Positions 24,770 to 34,068 of a stretch of 40,442 nucleotides of DNA are shown here, piece by piece (the first letter of the stretch is position 1; the number at the start of each line of letters is the position of its first letter). Source of the DNA: Nitrospina sp. (GTDB lineage: Bacteria > Nitrospinota > Nitrospinia > Nitrospinales > JACRGP01); assembly GCA_024648695.1 (NCBI GenBank), contig JACAVV010000040.1:1-40442 (forward strand), written 5' to 3'. Made by a program: the position numbers and the translations under genes. Under the pieces are notes generated by a model that saw nothing but the letters and a program-made list of their open reading frames with translations, was not told the DNA's origin and ran no database searches.

Positions 24770-26578
24770 TCAGGCACACAGGGATTCCAGTTCATCAACT
24801 AGTCTGGAAAAGGTGCTCAACGCTGTTTGTATCGGAGCGGGGTGGGTCATATCAATGCCCGCTCCTTTAAGTAAATCGATCGGGTACTCGGAACCACCTG
24901 ATTTCAGAAAGTTCAGGTAGTCCTGCAATTCCTGCTCACCCCCGTTCAATACCCGGTCGACTAAAGCATAGGCGGCGGAGATTCCCGTCGCGTATTTGTA
25001 AACGTAAAACCCGAAATAAAAATGGGGAATACGAAAACATTCGAGGTTCAGGCAGTCGTCGAGGACCACGCCTTCGCCGAAATAAAGTTCCAGTAACTTT
25101 TTGTAAGTTTCTTGAAACGCCTCAACCGTCATAGGCTGATTTTCCTGGACGGCTTTATGGATGAGGTGTTCAAACTCGGCAAACATCGTTTGCCTGTAAA
25201 GAGTCCCTCGAAAATTATCAATCTCCCGGCAAAGCAAATAGATTTTCATTTCCCGGTCGGGATTTTGATCCATAAAGTAGCGGGTCAACATAGCCTCGTT
25301 GAAAGTGGAAGCCACCTCGGCTACGAAAATTGTGTAATCCGCATAAACGTAGGATTGATGGGATCTCGAAAAATAACTGTGCATCGAATGGCCCGCTTCA
25401 TGGGCCAAAGTGTAGAGGCTGTTGATATGGTCCTCTTTATAGTTTAACAGAATAAATGGGTTGGAGTCATAACAACCTGAGGAATACGCTCCACTGCGTT
25501 TACCTTTGTTTTCAAACCGGTCGACCCAACGGTCTTCCAGCAATCCTCGCTTTAAAATGGAACCGTACTCTTCGCCCAAAGGTTTCACCGCTTCCAGGGT
25601 TTTGTCGACGGCTTCCTCATAAGTCATGGACCATTTAAAATCTTTTACCAGTGGAACGGCGCAATCGTAAATGTGAAGTTCTTCCAGGCCGAGTATCTTT
25701 TTTCTGAGAGCAAAATATTTATACAGGGGTTCCAGGTTTTCATGAACGGTTGTGATGAGATTGTCGTAAACCTGAACCGGTATGTTCTCGTCAAACAAGG
25801 CTTTTTCACGTGTGGATGCATGACTGCGAGTGCGACTGTAAAACAAATCTTTTTTCAGGTTCGACGCGAGCAAGCTGGAAAACGTATAGCGATGATTCTC
25901 ATAAGCTTTGTAAAATGTTTCAAACACATTTTTACGAAACGGCCGGTCGTAACTTTGTAACAGGCTTCCGAAATTACCGTGTGTGATCCGGGTTTCCTTT
26001 CCTTCTGAATCCTTTACCGTTCCAAACTGAAGGTCCGCGTTATCGAGCATGCCAAAGGCGTCATACGAAGCGCGTGAAAGCTCTGCGCAGGAAGCGAGTA
26101 AGGCTTCTTCCTTTTCTGAAAGAATATGATCCTGAAACCTGAGAATTTTTTGAATATGATATTTGTAATCTGCCAGATCATCATCTGCTAGAAAAGTTTC
26201 CATCGTTTCTGTCGGGATTGCGACGAGTTCCGAATCGATGAAACTTCTTGCCTGCATCCATTGGGTTCGGATACGCATGGATTTTTCATATTTTTGCTGG
26301 TTGCCCGAGTGGGTCTTGTCTTCATCGTTTCGCAAATGCGCGTAGTTGAAAATACGTTCCAGCTTGCGCGCGCAATCCATATCGAAATCGAGACAATGTT
26401 TTATATGCCGGGCCGATTGACTGAGAGTTCCGCGAAACTCCTCATAGCCTGGAATCCCGGATTCCACAGTCTTGAATAATTCTTCCCAGTCCTGGTCACT
26501 GGCAAAAAGCCCAGACAAATTCCAGGTCGCTTGTTCAGGAATGCTTTCCCGGGAAACCCATTCTACAGTAGCATCCAT
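24770..26578 (-). CDS. pepF: Oligoendopeptidase F (M3B family)
   Basis: A cytoplasmic zinc peptidase for short peptides. HEAGH (near residue 393) within YTLAHEAGHSMHSYFS is the M3 zinc site, and the downstream ligand Glu lies in FVAEVASTFNEAML. The N-terminal helical domain and length (602) are normal for PepF. It lies 62 nt downstream of valS in the same direction and 68 nt upstream of the disordered-protein gene. Confidence 0.92.
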   Translation of the reverse strand: MDATVEWVSRESIPEQATWNLSGLFASDQDWEELFKTVESGIPGYEEFRGTLSQSARHIKHCLDFDMDCARKLERIFNYAHLRNDEDKTHSGNQQKYEKSMRIRTQWMQARSFIDSELVAIPTETMETFLADDDLADYKYHIQKILRFQDHILSEKEEALLASCAELSRASYDAFGMLDNADLQFGTVKDSEGKETRITHGNFGSLLQSYDRPFRKNVFETFYKAYENHRYTFSSLLASNLKKDLFYSRTRSHASTREKALFDENIPVQVYDNLITTVHENLEPLYKYFALRKKILGLEELHIYDCAVPLVKDFKWSMTYEEAVDKTLEAVKPLGEEYGSILKRGLLEDRWVDRFENKGKRSGAYSSGCYDSNPFILLNYKEDHINSLYTLAHEAGHSMHSYFSRSHQSYVYADYTIFVAEVASTFNEAMLTRYFMDQNPDREMKIYLLCREIDNFRGTLYRQTMFAEFEHLIHKAVQENQPMTVEAFQETYKKLLELYFGEGVVLDDCLNLECFRIPHFYFGFYVYKYATGISAAYALVDRVLNGGEQELQDYLNFLKSGGSEYPIDLLKGAGIDMTHPAPIQTALSTFSRLVDELESLCA

Positions 26579-26640
26579 ATTCAGATCAGGTGTTTAAATT
26601 AATGAAAATAGCCGAGTCGACAACGGTGAGATAGCCTGCA

Positions 26641-29289
26641 TCATGCGAGGGCTTCTTCGACTGTTTTTAAATTCAATTGCAATTTGGCTTGCTTGTCCGA
26701 AAGAGTATCGAGCCTGAGTTGGTCTTTTTCGATGACCTCGGGAGGAGCCTTTTTTACAAAGTCCTCGTTGGAAAGCTTCTTATTTATGAATATGATGTCT
26801 TTTTCAATTTTTTTCAACTCTTTTTCGATGCGTTTTTTCTCATCGGAAAAATCCATCAAGCCTTCCAGGGGAATGTAAATCTCCATTCCCTGCAAAACAC
26901 AAGAAGCGGCAACTTCGGGTTTGGTCAAATCCGGGCCTACGGTCAGGTCTTCCACCCGTGCCAAATCCTTAATATATGGGGCATATCGCTCTAGCAGGTC
27001 CTTACTCTTCTGATCGTGTGTTTTGATCAGAACCTTGAGCATTTTTCCCGGATTGATATTCATTTCCCCGCGAATGTTGCGAATTCCTGTTATAGCGGAC
27101 TGCACTTCCGCCATTTGTGTTTCAGCTTCCACATACCGTTTTTCATCCATATATTGTGGAAAATCCGCTCGCATCAGAGTGTCCCCTTGAACGGGAAGTT
27201 TCTGCCAGATTTCCTCGGTGATGAAAGGCATGAATGGGTGAAGCAATCGCAACCCTGTTTCCAGTACATGAACCAGAACATTTTGTGTGACCGGTTTGTT
27301 CGGCCCATCGGACATCAAAACCGATTTGGAGAGTTCGATGTACCAATCGCAAAATTCATTCCAGATGAATTTGTAAATCGCCGAGGCACCTTCATTGAAC
27401 TTGAACTCGTCCAGAGCCTGGTTTACCTCTTTACAAGTTTCATTGAGTCGGCTCAGAATCCAGCGATCCGCCAGGTTTCTTTCTTCATGAGTTTCCAGTT
27501 CGGTACTGCCCGCATACCCTTCCAGGTTCATGAAAGCGAAGCGCGATGCATTCCACAACTTGTTACAAAAGTTTCTGTAACCGGAGATGCGCTCTTCCGC
27601 CAGTTTGATATCGCGTCCTTGCGCCGCAAATGCGGCTAACGTAAAGCGAAGGGCATCGGTTCCATATTTATCCATCATCACCAGCGGATCGATGACATTG
27701 CCTTTGGTCTTACTCATTTTAGCGCCTTCGGCATCGCGAATCAGGGCATGGATGTAAACATGGGTGAAAGGAACCTGTCCCATGAATTTCAGGCCCATCA
27801 TCATCATTCGAGCAACCCAGAAAAACAGGATGTCGAATCCGGTACAAAGCACGGAAGTGGGGTAATACCGTTTCAAGGATTCCGTTTGTTCCGGCCAGCC
27901 AAGGGTAGAAAAAGGCCATAAAGCGGAACTGAACCAGGTGTCCAGAACATCGCTTTCCTGAGTTATATTCTTATTTCCGCATTGTCCGCATGCTCCTGGT
28001 GTTTCGCGGGAAACAGTCAGGTGATCGCAAGATGAGCAATTCCAGGCCGGGATTTGATGCCCCCACCAAATCTGCCGCGAGATGCACCAGTCGCGGATGT
28101 TTTCCATCCATTCGAAGTAGGTGTTCTCCCAGAATTTGGGAACGATTTGAGTGGTTCCTTCTCGAACCGCTTTCATCGCTTCGTCTGCAAGAGTTTTGGT
28201 TTTGACGAACCATTGCTTGGACACATAGGGCTCGATTACGGTCCGGCACCGGTAACACTTTCCAACCGAGTGCTGAAGGTCTTCCATGTGGGACAGTTGA
28301 CCCTTCTCTTTCAAATGCTCAACCAATTCCTCCCGGCATTTGTATCGGTCCATACCCTTATAGGGACCGGCGTTTTCATTCATCGTCCCATCAGGGTTCA
28401 TAATATTGATGGATGGCAATTCGTGTCGGCGGCCAATTTCGAAATCGTTAGGGTCGTGCGCGGGAGTTACTTTCAATGCACCGGTACCGAATTCAGTGTC
28501 CACGTAACTGTCTTTTATGATCGGAATTTCGCGTTCCAGAATCGGGAGGATCACCGATTTGCCATCGATATTGCTGTAGCGGGGATCATCCGGGTTCACG
28601 GCGACAGCCGTGTCCCCCAACAAAGTTTCGGGTCGAGTCGTGGCAATAGTCAGAACCTCGTCACTGCCTTTTATTGAATATTTGATATGGTACAAATGGC
28701 CTTTAGATTCTTCGAATTCCACTTCCAGGTCGGAAAGTGCGGTGTGGCACCGGGGACACCAATTGATGATGTAGTCCCCTTTGTAAATCAACCCTTCTTC
28801 ATAAAGCGAAACGAACACCTCGCGAACGGCCCTGGACAAACCGTCGTCCATCGTGAAACGGTTGCGGTCCCAATCGAGAGAGGCTCCCAGCTTTTTGAGT
28901 TGATTCTCAATCGTTCCACCAGACTCCTCCCGCCATTTCCAAACCCGCTTGACGAACTCTTCACGTCCCAGAGTTTCCCGATCTGTACCTTCAGCTTTCA
29001 ATTGGCGTTCAACCACATTTTGGGTGGCAATGCCGGCATGGTCTGTTCCCGGTTGCCACAAGGTGTTGAAACCCTGCATACGTTTTCTGCGAACGAGGAT
29101 ATCTTGCAGGGTATTGTTGAACGCATGGCCGATGTGCAGTGAGCCGGTAACGTTAGGGGGAGGAATGACAATACTGAAGTGAGGATGATTTTTGGTTTCA
29201 TCCGCACGGAAGTAGTGGTTGTCCATCCAATACCGGTTCCATTTATCTTCTACGGTTTTGGGGTCGTACTGTTTTCCTAATTCCATCAT
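26641..29289 (-). CDS. valS: Valyl-tRNA synthetase
   Basis: Class I aminoacyl-tRNA synthetase charging tRNA-Val. HIGH is at residues 52-55 in PPPNVTGSLHIGHAF, and KMSKTKGN (near 523) is the KMSKS loop with Thr in the last position, a common variant. The editing domain (about 190-340), anticodon-binding domain and C-terminal coiled coil (about 815-882) are present; length 882 is normal. Two consecutive ATGs (29289 and 29286) are possible starts; the ribosome binding site is weak. I see no T-box leader in the 280 nt upstream. Confidence 0.97.
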   Translation of the reverse strand: MMELGKQYDPKTVEDKWNRYWMDNHYFRADETKNHPHFSIVIPPPNVTGSLHIGHAFNNTLQDILVRRKRMQGFNTLWQPGTDHAGIATQNVVERQLKAEGTDRETLGREEFVKRVWKWREESGGTIENQLKKLGASLDWDRNRFTMDDGLSRAVREVFVSLYEEGLIYKGDYIINWCPRCHTALSDLEVEFEESKGHLYHIKYSIKGSDEVLTIATTRPETLLGDTAVAVNPDDPRYSNIDGKSVILPILEREIPIIKDSYVDTEFGTGALKVTPAHDPNDFEIGRRHELPSINIMNPDGTMNENAGPYKGMDRYKCREELVEHLKEKGQLSHMEDLQHSVGKCYRCRTVIEPYVSKQWFVKTKTLADEAMKAVREGTTQIVPKFWENTYFEWMENIRDWCISRQIWWGHQIPAWNCSSCDHLTVSRETPGACGQCGNKNITQESDVLDTWFSSALWPFSTLGWPEQTESLKRYYPTSVLCTGFDILFFWVARMMMMGLKFMGQVPFTHVYIHALIRDAEGAKMSKTKGNVIDPLVMMDKYGTDALRFTLAAFAAQGRDIKLAEERISGYRNFCNKLWNASRFAFMNLEGYAGSTELETHEERNLADRWILSRLNETCKEVNQALDEFKFNEGASAIYKFIWNEFCDWYIELSKSVLMSDGPNKPVTQNVLVHVLETGLRLLHPFMPFITEEIWQKLPVQGDTLMRADFPQYMDEKRYVEAETQMAEVQSAITGIRNIRGEMNINPGKMLKVLIKTHDQKSKDLLERYAPYIKDLARVEDLTVGPDLTKPEVAASCVLQGMEIYIPLEGLMDFSDEKKRIEKELKKIEKDIIFINKKLSNEDFVKKAPPEVIEKDQLRLDTLSDKQAKLQLNLKTVEEALA

Positions 29290-29466
29290 AAATCTAAAAA
29301 GGGAAAATTACATTTCGAGATCTTCGAAACAAGTGCGATGTCAATTTAATGAACTTGAGATTTTCTGATCAATAGTTATCAATACTCGAATGATTTGAAA
29401 TTCCGGGGGCTTCTCTATGGAAGGATGGTTCTTAAGAGGGCCTCTGATAACTCTATCGTTTAAAAG

Positions 29467-29513
29467 TTCCTGACTTCAAGCAGGAAAATTTTTCTGTGGC
29501 CTCGATGGCCACA
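29467..29513 (-). terminator. Tandem hairpins downstream of the receiver-protein gene
   Basis: On the minus strand, past the stop at 29571, TGTGGCC/GGCCACA (29513-29495, 5-nt loop) is followed by GAAAAATTTT, then TTCCTG/CAGGAA (29486-29467, 8-nt loop) followed by CTTTT. Either or both could end the transcript before valS. The rest of the 280-nt gap (29290-29570) shows nothing else definite. Confidence 0.4.
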
Positions 29514-29570
29514 AGCAATGCCCGGATATGCTTATATATCAGTTATAGCACATTCCCAGGCTAAATGGGA

Positions 29571-30992
29571 TCACTTCTTTTCCGCCTCACGAATTTTACG
29601 AATTTCCTCCTGAATGATTTCCCGGGCGATTAGCGGTGTGACTTCACCGATGGTTTTTTTAACCAATTCAAGAATGGAATCGGATAGCCCGGCAAGTTCC
29701 TTTTTCAGGCTGGTGTTTAACGAACGTTCTACAATTTGAAGGATGTGCTCGTCTGTGATTTGAGGCAAAACTTTTTGTTCTACAGTTTCCGGATGGGATG
29801 GTACTCCTCCAGACACGGGCTTGTCAAGTGCCGGTTCTTTGGATCCATTGGCCGGTTTTTCAGGGTCGCTTTGAGAGAATCCTAAAGTCTCTTTTATCAA
29901 GTCCGGTTTCAAAGGATTGGTATCTGAAAAAACAGAGGGAGCGATTTGTTCCAGTAAATTATCTGGTTCCAGACCCACATCGTTTAAGTCCGGAAGGTCC
30001 TCAAACTGAGGGTCTTCAGAACCCTGTGGTGTAGACGCTTCTTGAGGGTCAGCAGAGGTGCTCTCAATCATTTCGCTTAATTCGCGGAAAGCTAAATCGA
30101 GATCGTCAATGGAATCCATTTCCGTGGCCGACACATCTGCCAATTCATCATCAACAGTTTCTTCCGTGTCGTCCAGAGAGGCCACGGAGTCGCTCATTGT
30201 GGATTCTGCATCCGGTTCTGTTTCACCAGAGACTTCGGACAAAATATCATCAGGAATTTCAGATGCATCCATAGAGGAATTGATGGGGCCCCATGTATTG
30301 ACTTTTTCTTCCGGGGACTCTTCGGGCATTTCCTGTTCTTCTAGATCCTGGACAACCGAATCTTCCTCTGACTCTACCGGTTCTTCCTCTGGACTCTCTT
30401 CGGTTTCATCTTCCGTTCTCAATTCTTCTTCGGATGGAGATGTGTCTGAGGAAGTTGACTCCTCTTTTTCCTCTTCAACAACGGCTTCCATAGAAAGCTG
30501 GACGACATCCTTTTCCGTATTGGCTTCAACCGGGTCCCCTTCCGGGATATCTTCATCTTCTTCGATGATGTCCGATTCCGAAAGGGAAATGATATAAGGT
30601 TCGGTGGGTGTATCATCTTGCGGGTTTTTTTGCAGAAGCTCCCTTATCTTTTGAATGATATCTTCCGATTTAAAAGGTTTGGCAATAAAGTCATCTGCCT
30701 GCGATTCGTTAAAAAGGGTTTCGTTGAACTCTTCAAAATCGCTGGTGAGGAGGAGAACCATAATCGATTGGAATCCATCCGTTTCCTTTATTTTTTTGCT
30801 GAGTTGATATCCGTTCAAGCCGGGCATGTCGGTATCTGCCAGAACGATTCGCGGATTCATTTCGGTCAATTGCTCGAAGGCTTCGTTACCATCGCCGATC
30901 CCTTCAACAGAAATATCTTCCGTTTCAAACGCCATGGCTACGATTTTTTGAATCGCTAAACTATCGTCGGCAACCAGGATTTTTGTTTTCAT
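29571..30992 (-). CDS. Response regulator receiver with acidic linker and helical C-terminus
   Basis: Residues 1-120 are a receiver domain: acidic pocket Asp9-Asp10, phospho-acceptor Asp53 in LADTDMPG, Thr83 and Lys105. Residues about 125-390 are strongly acidic, rich in E, S, D and P, and probably disordered. The last 75 residues are amphipathic helices (EHILQIVERSLNTSLKK, then APLI-like REIIQEEIRKIREAEKK). No DNA-binding or enzyme domain is seen. Similar short C-terminal helices occur, as I recall, in delta-proteobacterial regulators. AAAGGAAG precedes the ATG. Confidence 0.8.
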   Translation of the reverse strand: MKTKILVADDSLAIQKIVAMAFETEDISVEGIGDGNEAFEQLTEMNPRIVLADTDMPGLNGYQLSKKIKETDGFQSIMVLLLTSDFEEFNETLFNESQADDFIAKPFKSEDIIQKIRELLQKNPQDDTPTEPYIISLSESDIIEEDEDIPEGDPVEANTEKDVVQLSMEAVVEEEKEESTSSDTSPSEEELRTEDETEESPEEEPVESEEDSVVQDLEEQEMPEESPEEKVNTWGPINSSMDASEIPDDILSEVSGETEPDAESTMSDSVASLDDTEETVDDELADVSATEMDSIDDLDLAFRELSEMIESTSADPQEASTPQGSEDPQFEDLPDLNDVGLEPDNLLEQIAPSVFSDTNPLKPDLIKETLGFSQSDPEKPANGSKEPALDKPVSGGVPSHPETVEQKVLPQITDEHILQIVERSLNTSLKKELAGLSDSILELVKKTIGEVTPLIAREIIQEEIRKIREAEKK

Positions 30993-31355
30993 GGAAAAAC
31001 TTCCTTTTTCTGGGCGGGATAAGGAATCAGGATTGGGATTATTGTTAAGCCAGTTTTGGCATTTGAGGCATGGTCCCCAAACCGCATAATCATATCATAT
31101 TTTGGCATCATGAACCAACAAAACGGGACGGAAGAAATAGAAATTGTCAACTTTTTTCAATAAGTTGCGGGAAATGGCCCGGAGAAATTTTAGTGTAAAG
31201 CTGTTTTGCCAGAAGGGCATTTTAATGGTAGGATATTTGTTTCAAATTTCCCATTTAATTTCAAACACGTACATAATTTACGAAAGGCCTTTGTGTCCAA
31301 ACTGATCCCATTGCATAGAAGTGCTTTTGCAATAGACTCCAAACATGGTTTTTTA

Positions 31356-33335
31356 ATGGGTCGGGAAGTGCGCAAAATTGATCAGTTGAAACATTCAATT
31401 TTCAAAATTTTCCTTACTGGAATGTTGTGCATCCTGTTTTGTGCTTTTTCAATTCCGGTTTCGGCGGAAGTTGACTATAAGCAAATCGATGCGGTGATCG
31501 ATGTAAAAACCAAATATAGCGACGGGTGCTCCACAATTCAGGAACTGGCCAATGTGGCGAAACATCGAAAAATTGATGCGGTGGTGTACGCCGATCACGA
31601 TTTGCAGTCCCTGGAATACGGCTTTTGGCCTTTGGAACGAATTATAAAACGCAGGGAAGAGTGGTCTTCAATTTTGGCAACCAGTCCTTCCACGTATCTC
31701 GCAGAAATTAATGCGGGCGATAAAAGCTTTAAAGATCTGGTCCTGATTCCAGCAGTGGAATCGTCTCCCTTTTATTACTGGACCGGAGACTACGGGGACG
31801 ACAGCCTGGTAGCCAATGACTGGGACAAGCATCTTTTGATCATTGGCCTGCCTAACGCCCGTGACTATGAAAAACTTCCGGTTTTAAACGGAAAACTTTC
31901 GAGCCGGTACACACGGGACTTGTTGATGGGGTTTTTGTTGTACCTCGTTTTGTTTGGCGGTTGCTTCGTTCTGGTTTATTACCGCATTTTCCGGAAACTG
32001 ACAATTCCCCTGTTGGTTTTCATGTTTCTCATGCTTGTCAATAATCATCCGTTTCAAAGTTCACTGTTTGATCAATATCATGGGGATCGGGGCATACAAC
32101 CTTATCAGGAAATGATCGATTACGCCGCCTCCCAAGGCGCGATGGTGTTCTGGAACCATCTTGAATCGATAACAGAAAATGGTCCAAAAGGGCAAGTGCA
32201 GGTTCAGACGGAACCACATCCGGAAGATTTAATCCTGTCCACTAATTACACTGGATTTCAGGCGGTTCATGATCAACCTGTTATTGCGTCGGAGCCTGGC
32301 AACGAATGGGACCGCTTGTTGACCGAATACATTCGTGGAAAAAAAAGACAGGCGATCTGGGGGTATGGCGGTAACGATTTTCATTGTGAAGGCAAAGACA
32401 AGCATGTTCTGGGTGGAGTACGAACGGTCCTTTTGGTTAAAGAAAAAAACAGGACGGAAGTTCAAAATGCCATGCGCGCCGGGCGCATGTACGCCACCCG
32501 GCAACCGGATGAGAACCGAAGGCTGTCCCTGGATACGTTTGAGCTGGCCGACAAAGTCACAGGAAAAAGTGCCACTCTTGGTGAGGATTTGCAGACACTG
32601 AATCATCCCCTACTTAAGATCGGTTTGACTTCCCGTAATCCCGAAGACAGAAACGTAAAAGTCAGCCTGGTCCGCAATGGTACCCTGGTGAAGGAATTCC
32701 GTGGCACACTTCCTTTTAAAATGGAATGGAAGGACCGCGAGGTGGCCAGGCAGGGAAAGGCGTATTACAGGATCAAGGCCGAGGTTTCACCGGATAATTA
32801 TTTATTGTCCAACCCCATATTTACCAGTTTCAGCAAGGAACCGGCGCAGGTGGCTTCGCTCCCTCCCAGGAAGTCCCCTGCAAAAATCAATTCAGGTGCG
32901 GCTCCAGTCAATACGCCGAAACCCGGGCCTCAAGCCATATCGCCTCCACCTATTAATAAGCCTCAGCCCATCCCTGGACTTGGAAGTCATGGGAAGGCAA
33001 ACAAACCACCTGTGGGAGCCGTATCGCAAACGCCCATTGTTAAAGAGTTGCCATTTTTGAAGTCCAGGACCCAGCCATTAAAAAACTCCGGGTTCACTGG
33101 AAATGTTGTTCCCGGTTCGGGAAGTGGGTTTGTTAGGCCTAAACTGGATGGAGTTGCTTTAAAACGTGAACCCGGAAGTCACTTTCCTCCAGCGGTCCTG
33201 GTCAACAGGAATGATCGCCTGAGTTTGCTGGGCCAAACGGACGTTTTGTTTTATGGCAAACCCTGGTTGAAAGTGATGAAAGGAAATGAAACTTTTTATG
33301 TTTGGGAACCTTTGGTTGAAAGGTCGGATTCCTGA
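31356..33335 (+). CDS. PHP-like membrane protein with degenerate metal site
   Basis: The signal peptide ends at VSA-E (residue 37). A PHP-type fold follows, with KYSDG, YADHDLQS, PAVESS, WNHLES and GGNDFHCE corresponding to PHP motifs. The first motif, normally HxH before the SDG, reads DVKTKYSDG, so two usual metal-binding His are missing. Two transmembrane helices (about 189-232) are inserted inside the domain. A Pro-rich segment (about 500-600) and an SH3-like tail end the protein. The frame is open to 31206, but the ATG at 31356 gives a proper signal peptide; no ribosome binding site is clear. Function unknown; phosphoesterase activity is doubtful. Confidence 0.72.
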   Translation: MGREVRKIDQLKHSIFKIFLTGMLCILFCAFSIPVSAEVDYKQIDAVIDVKTKYSDGCSTIQELANVAKHRKIDAVVYADHDLQSLEYGFWPLERIIKRREEWSSILATSPSTYLAEINAGDKSFKDLVLIPAVESSPFYYWTGDYGDDSLVANDWDKHLLIIGLPNARDYEKLPVLNGKLSSRYTRDLLMGFLLYLVLFGGCFVLVYYRIFRKLTIPLLVFMFLMLVNNHPFQSSLFDQYHGDRGIQPYQEMIDYAASQGAMVFWNHLESITENGPKGQVQVQTEPHPEDLILSTNYTGFQAVHDQPVIASEPGNEWDRLLTEYIRGKKRQAIWGYGGNDFHCEGKDKHVLGGVRTVLLVKEKNRTEVQNAMRAGRMYATRQPDENRRLSLDTFELADKVTGKSATLGEDLQTLNHPLLKIGLTSRNPEDRNVKVSLVRNGTLVKEFRGTLPFKMEWKDREVARQGKAYYRIKAEVSPDNYLLSNPIFTSFSKEPAQVASLPPRKSPAKINSGAAPVNTPKPGPQAISPPPINKPQPIPGLGSHGKANKPPVGAVSQTPIVKELPFLKSRTQPLKNSGFTGNVVPGSGSGFVRPKLDGVALKREPGSHFPPAVLVNRNDRLSLLGQTDVLFYGKPWLKVMKGNETFYVWEPLVERSDS

Positions 33336-33350
33336 TGTTGCAAAGCCGGG

Positions 33351-33896
33351 TCAGGAATAACCATTAATGTGATTTCCCTTGTTTAATTGATAGAGAAAGA
33401 GGGTTCCTTTGGGATCGATTTTGCTGGGCGCAAGGGAACGCATGCAAAAGCGGTAGCATACGATTTTAACATCGGGTGCCAAACGTTCTTTCATGGCAGG
33501 TAATAGCCGGTCCAAAGCTTGGTGGCTAAGGTAGATGAACAGAATGTCGCCATCGCGAAAATCAAAGTTGTAAAAGTTTTTTCTGTAGATCTTAACATTC
33601 TTGCTCAAGCCAAACCACCAGACCAGCTTTTTTGATATCCAGGCTTTGATGGGGTCGATCTCGAATCCCACGCCCTCCAGGCCATAATATTTTGCCGCCA
33701 TGATTAACACGCGTCCGTCGCCACTTCCCAGATCATAAATTTTCTGGCCCGGTTTCGATTCACAAAAGTCTAGTATTCTTCGAACTTCCTTGAGGGAGGT
33801 GGGATGCCAGGGTGCGCCAAAAAATACCGGAATGAAAATCATGCCGGCCAAAAGTAGAGTCGCCAGCAGTGCAAAAGATGTGATGAAAATTTCCAT
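33351..33896 (-). CDS. Membrane-tethered class I methyltransferase, FAM173-like
   Basis: The protein (181 residues from the ATG at 33896) starts with one transmembrane helix (about 5-25), then a class I SAM fold: YDLGSGDGR (motif I), GVGFEIDPIKAW (motif II region), NVKIYRKNFYNFDF and a CYRF segment. This layout matches the FAM173/ATPSCKMT group, whose eukaryotic members methylate a lysine of the mitochondrial ATP-synthase c subunit. Prokaryotic members are mostly uncharacterised. The frame extends upstream to a TTG at 33944, less likely. Convergent with the PHP-like gene. Confidence 0.78.
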   Translation of the reverse strand: MEIFITSFALLATLLLAGMIFIPVFFGAPWHPTSLKEVRRILDFCESKPGQKIYDLGSGDGRVLIMAAKYYGLEGVGFEIDPIKAWISKKLVWWFGLSKNVKIYRKNFYNFDFRDGDILFIYLSHQALDRLLPAMKERLAPDVKIVCYRFCMRSLAPSKIDPKGTLFLYQLNKGNHINGYS

Positions 33897-34068
33897 TGAT
33901 CTCAATTGGAATGAGGACAGGGTCTTGTTTAATCTCTTATTCAATCATTGAATAACAACAAAACCCTTTTTTTTATAAGGAAACTTTTGTACAAATAAGG
34001 TGCCGGTGCCTGCCGGGATTTAAATTCAATCTTCATTCGCCGATAGTTATATCCTTTTTAGAGGATAA

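Noticed and set aside
29290-29570. T-box leader upstream of valS
   Set aside because: No AGGGUGGNACCGCG-like T-box sequence is present on the minus strand; the hairpins fit a terminator of the gene before it.
31206-31355. N-terminal extension of the PHP-like protein to the ATG at 31206
   Set aside because: It would bury the signal peptide behind 50 residues; the ATG at 31356 gives a normal export signal.
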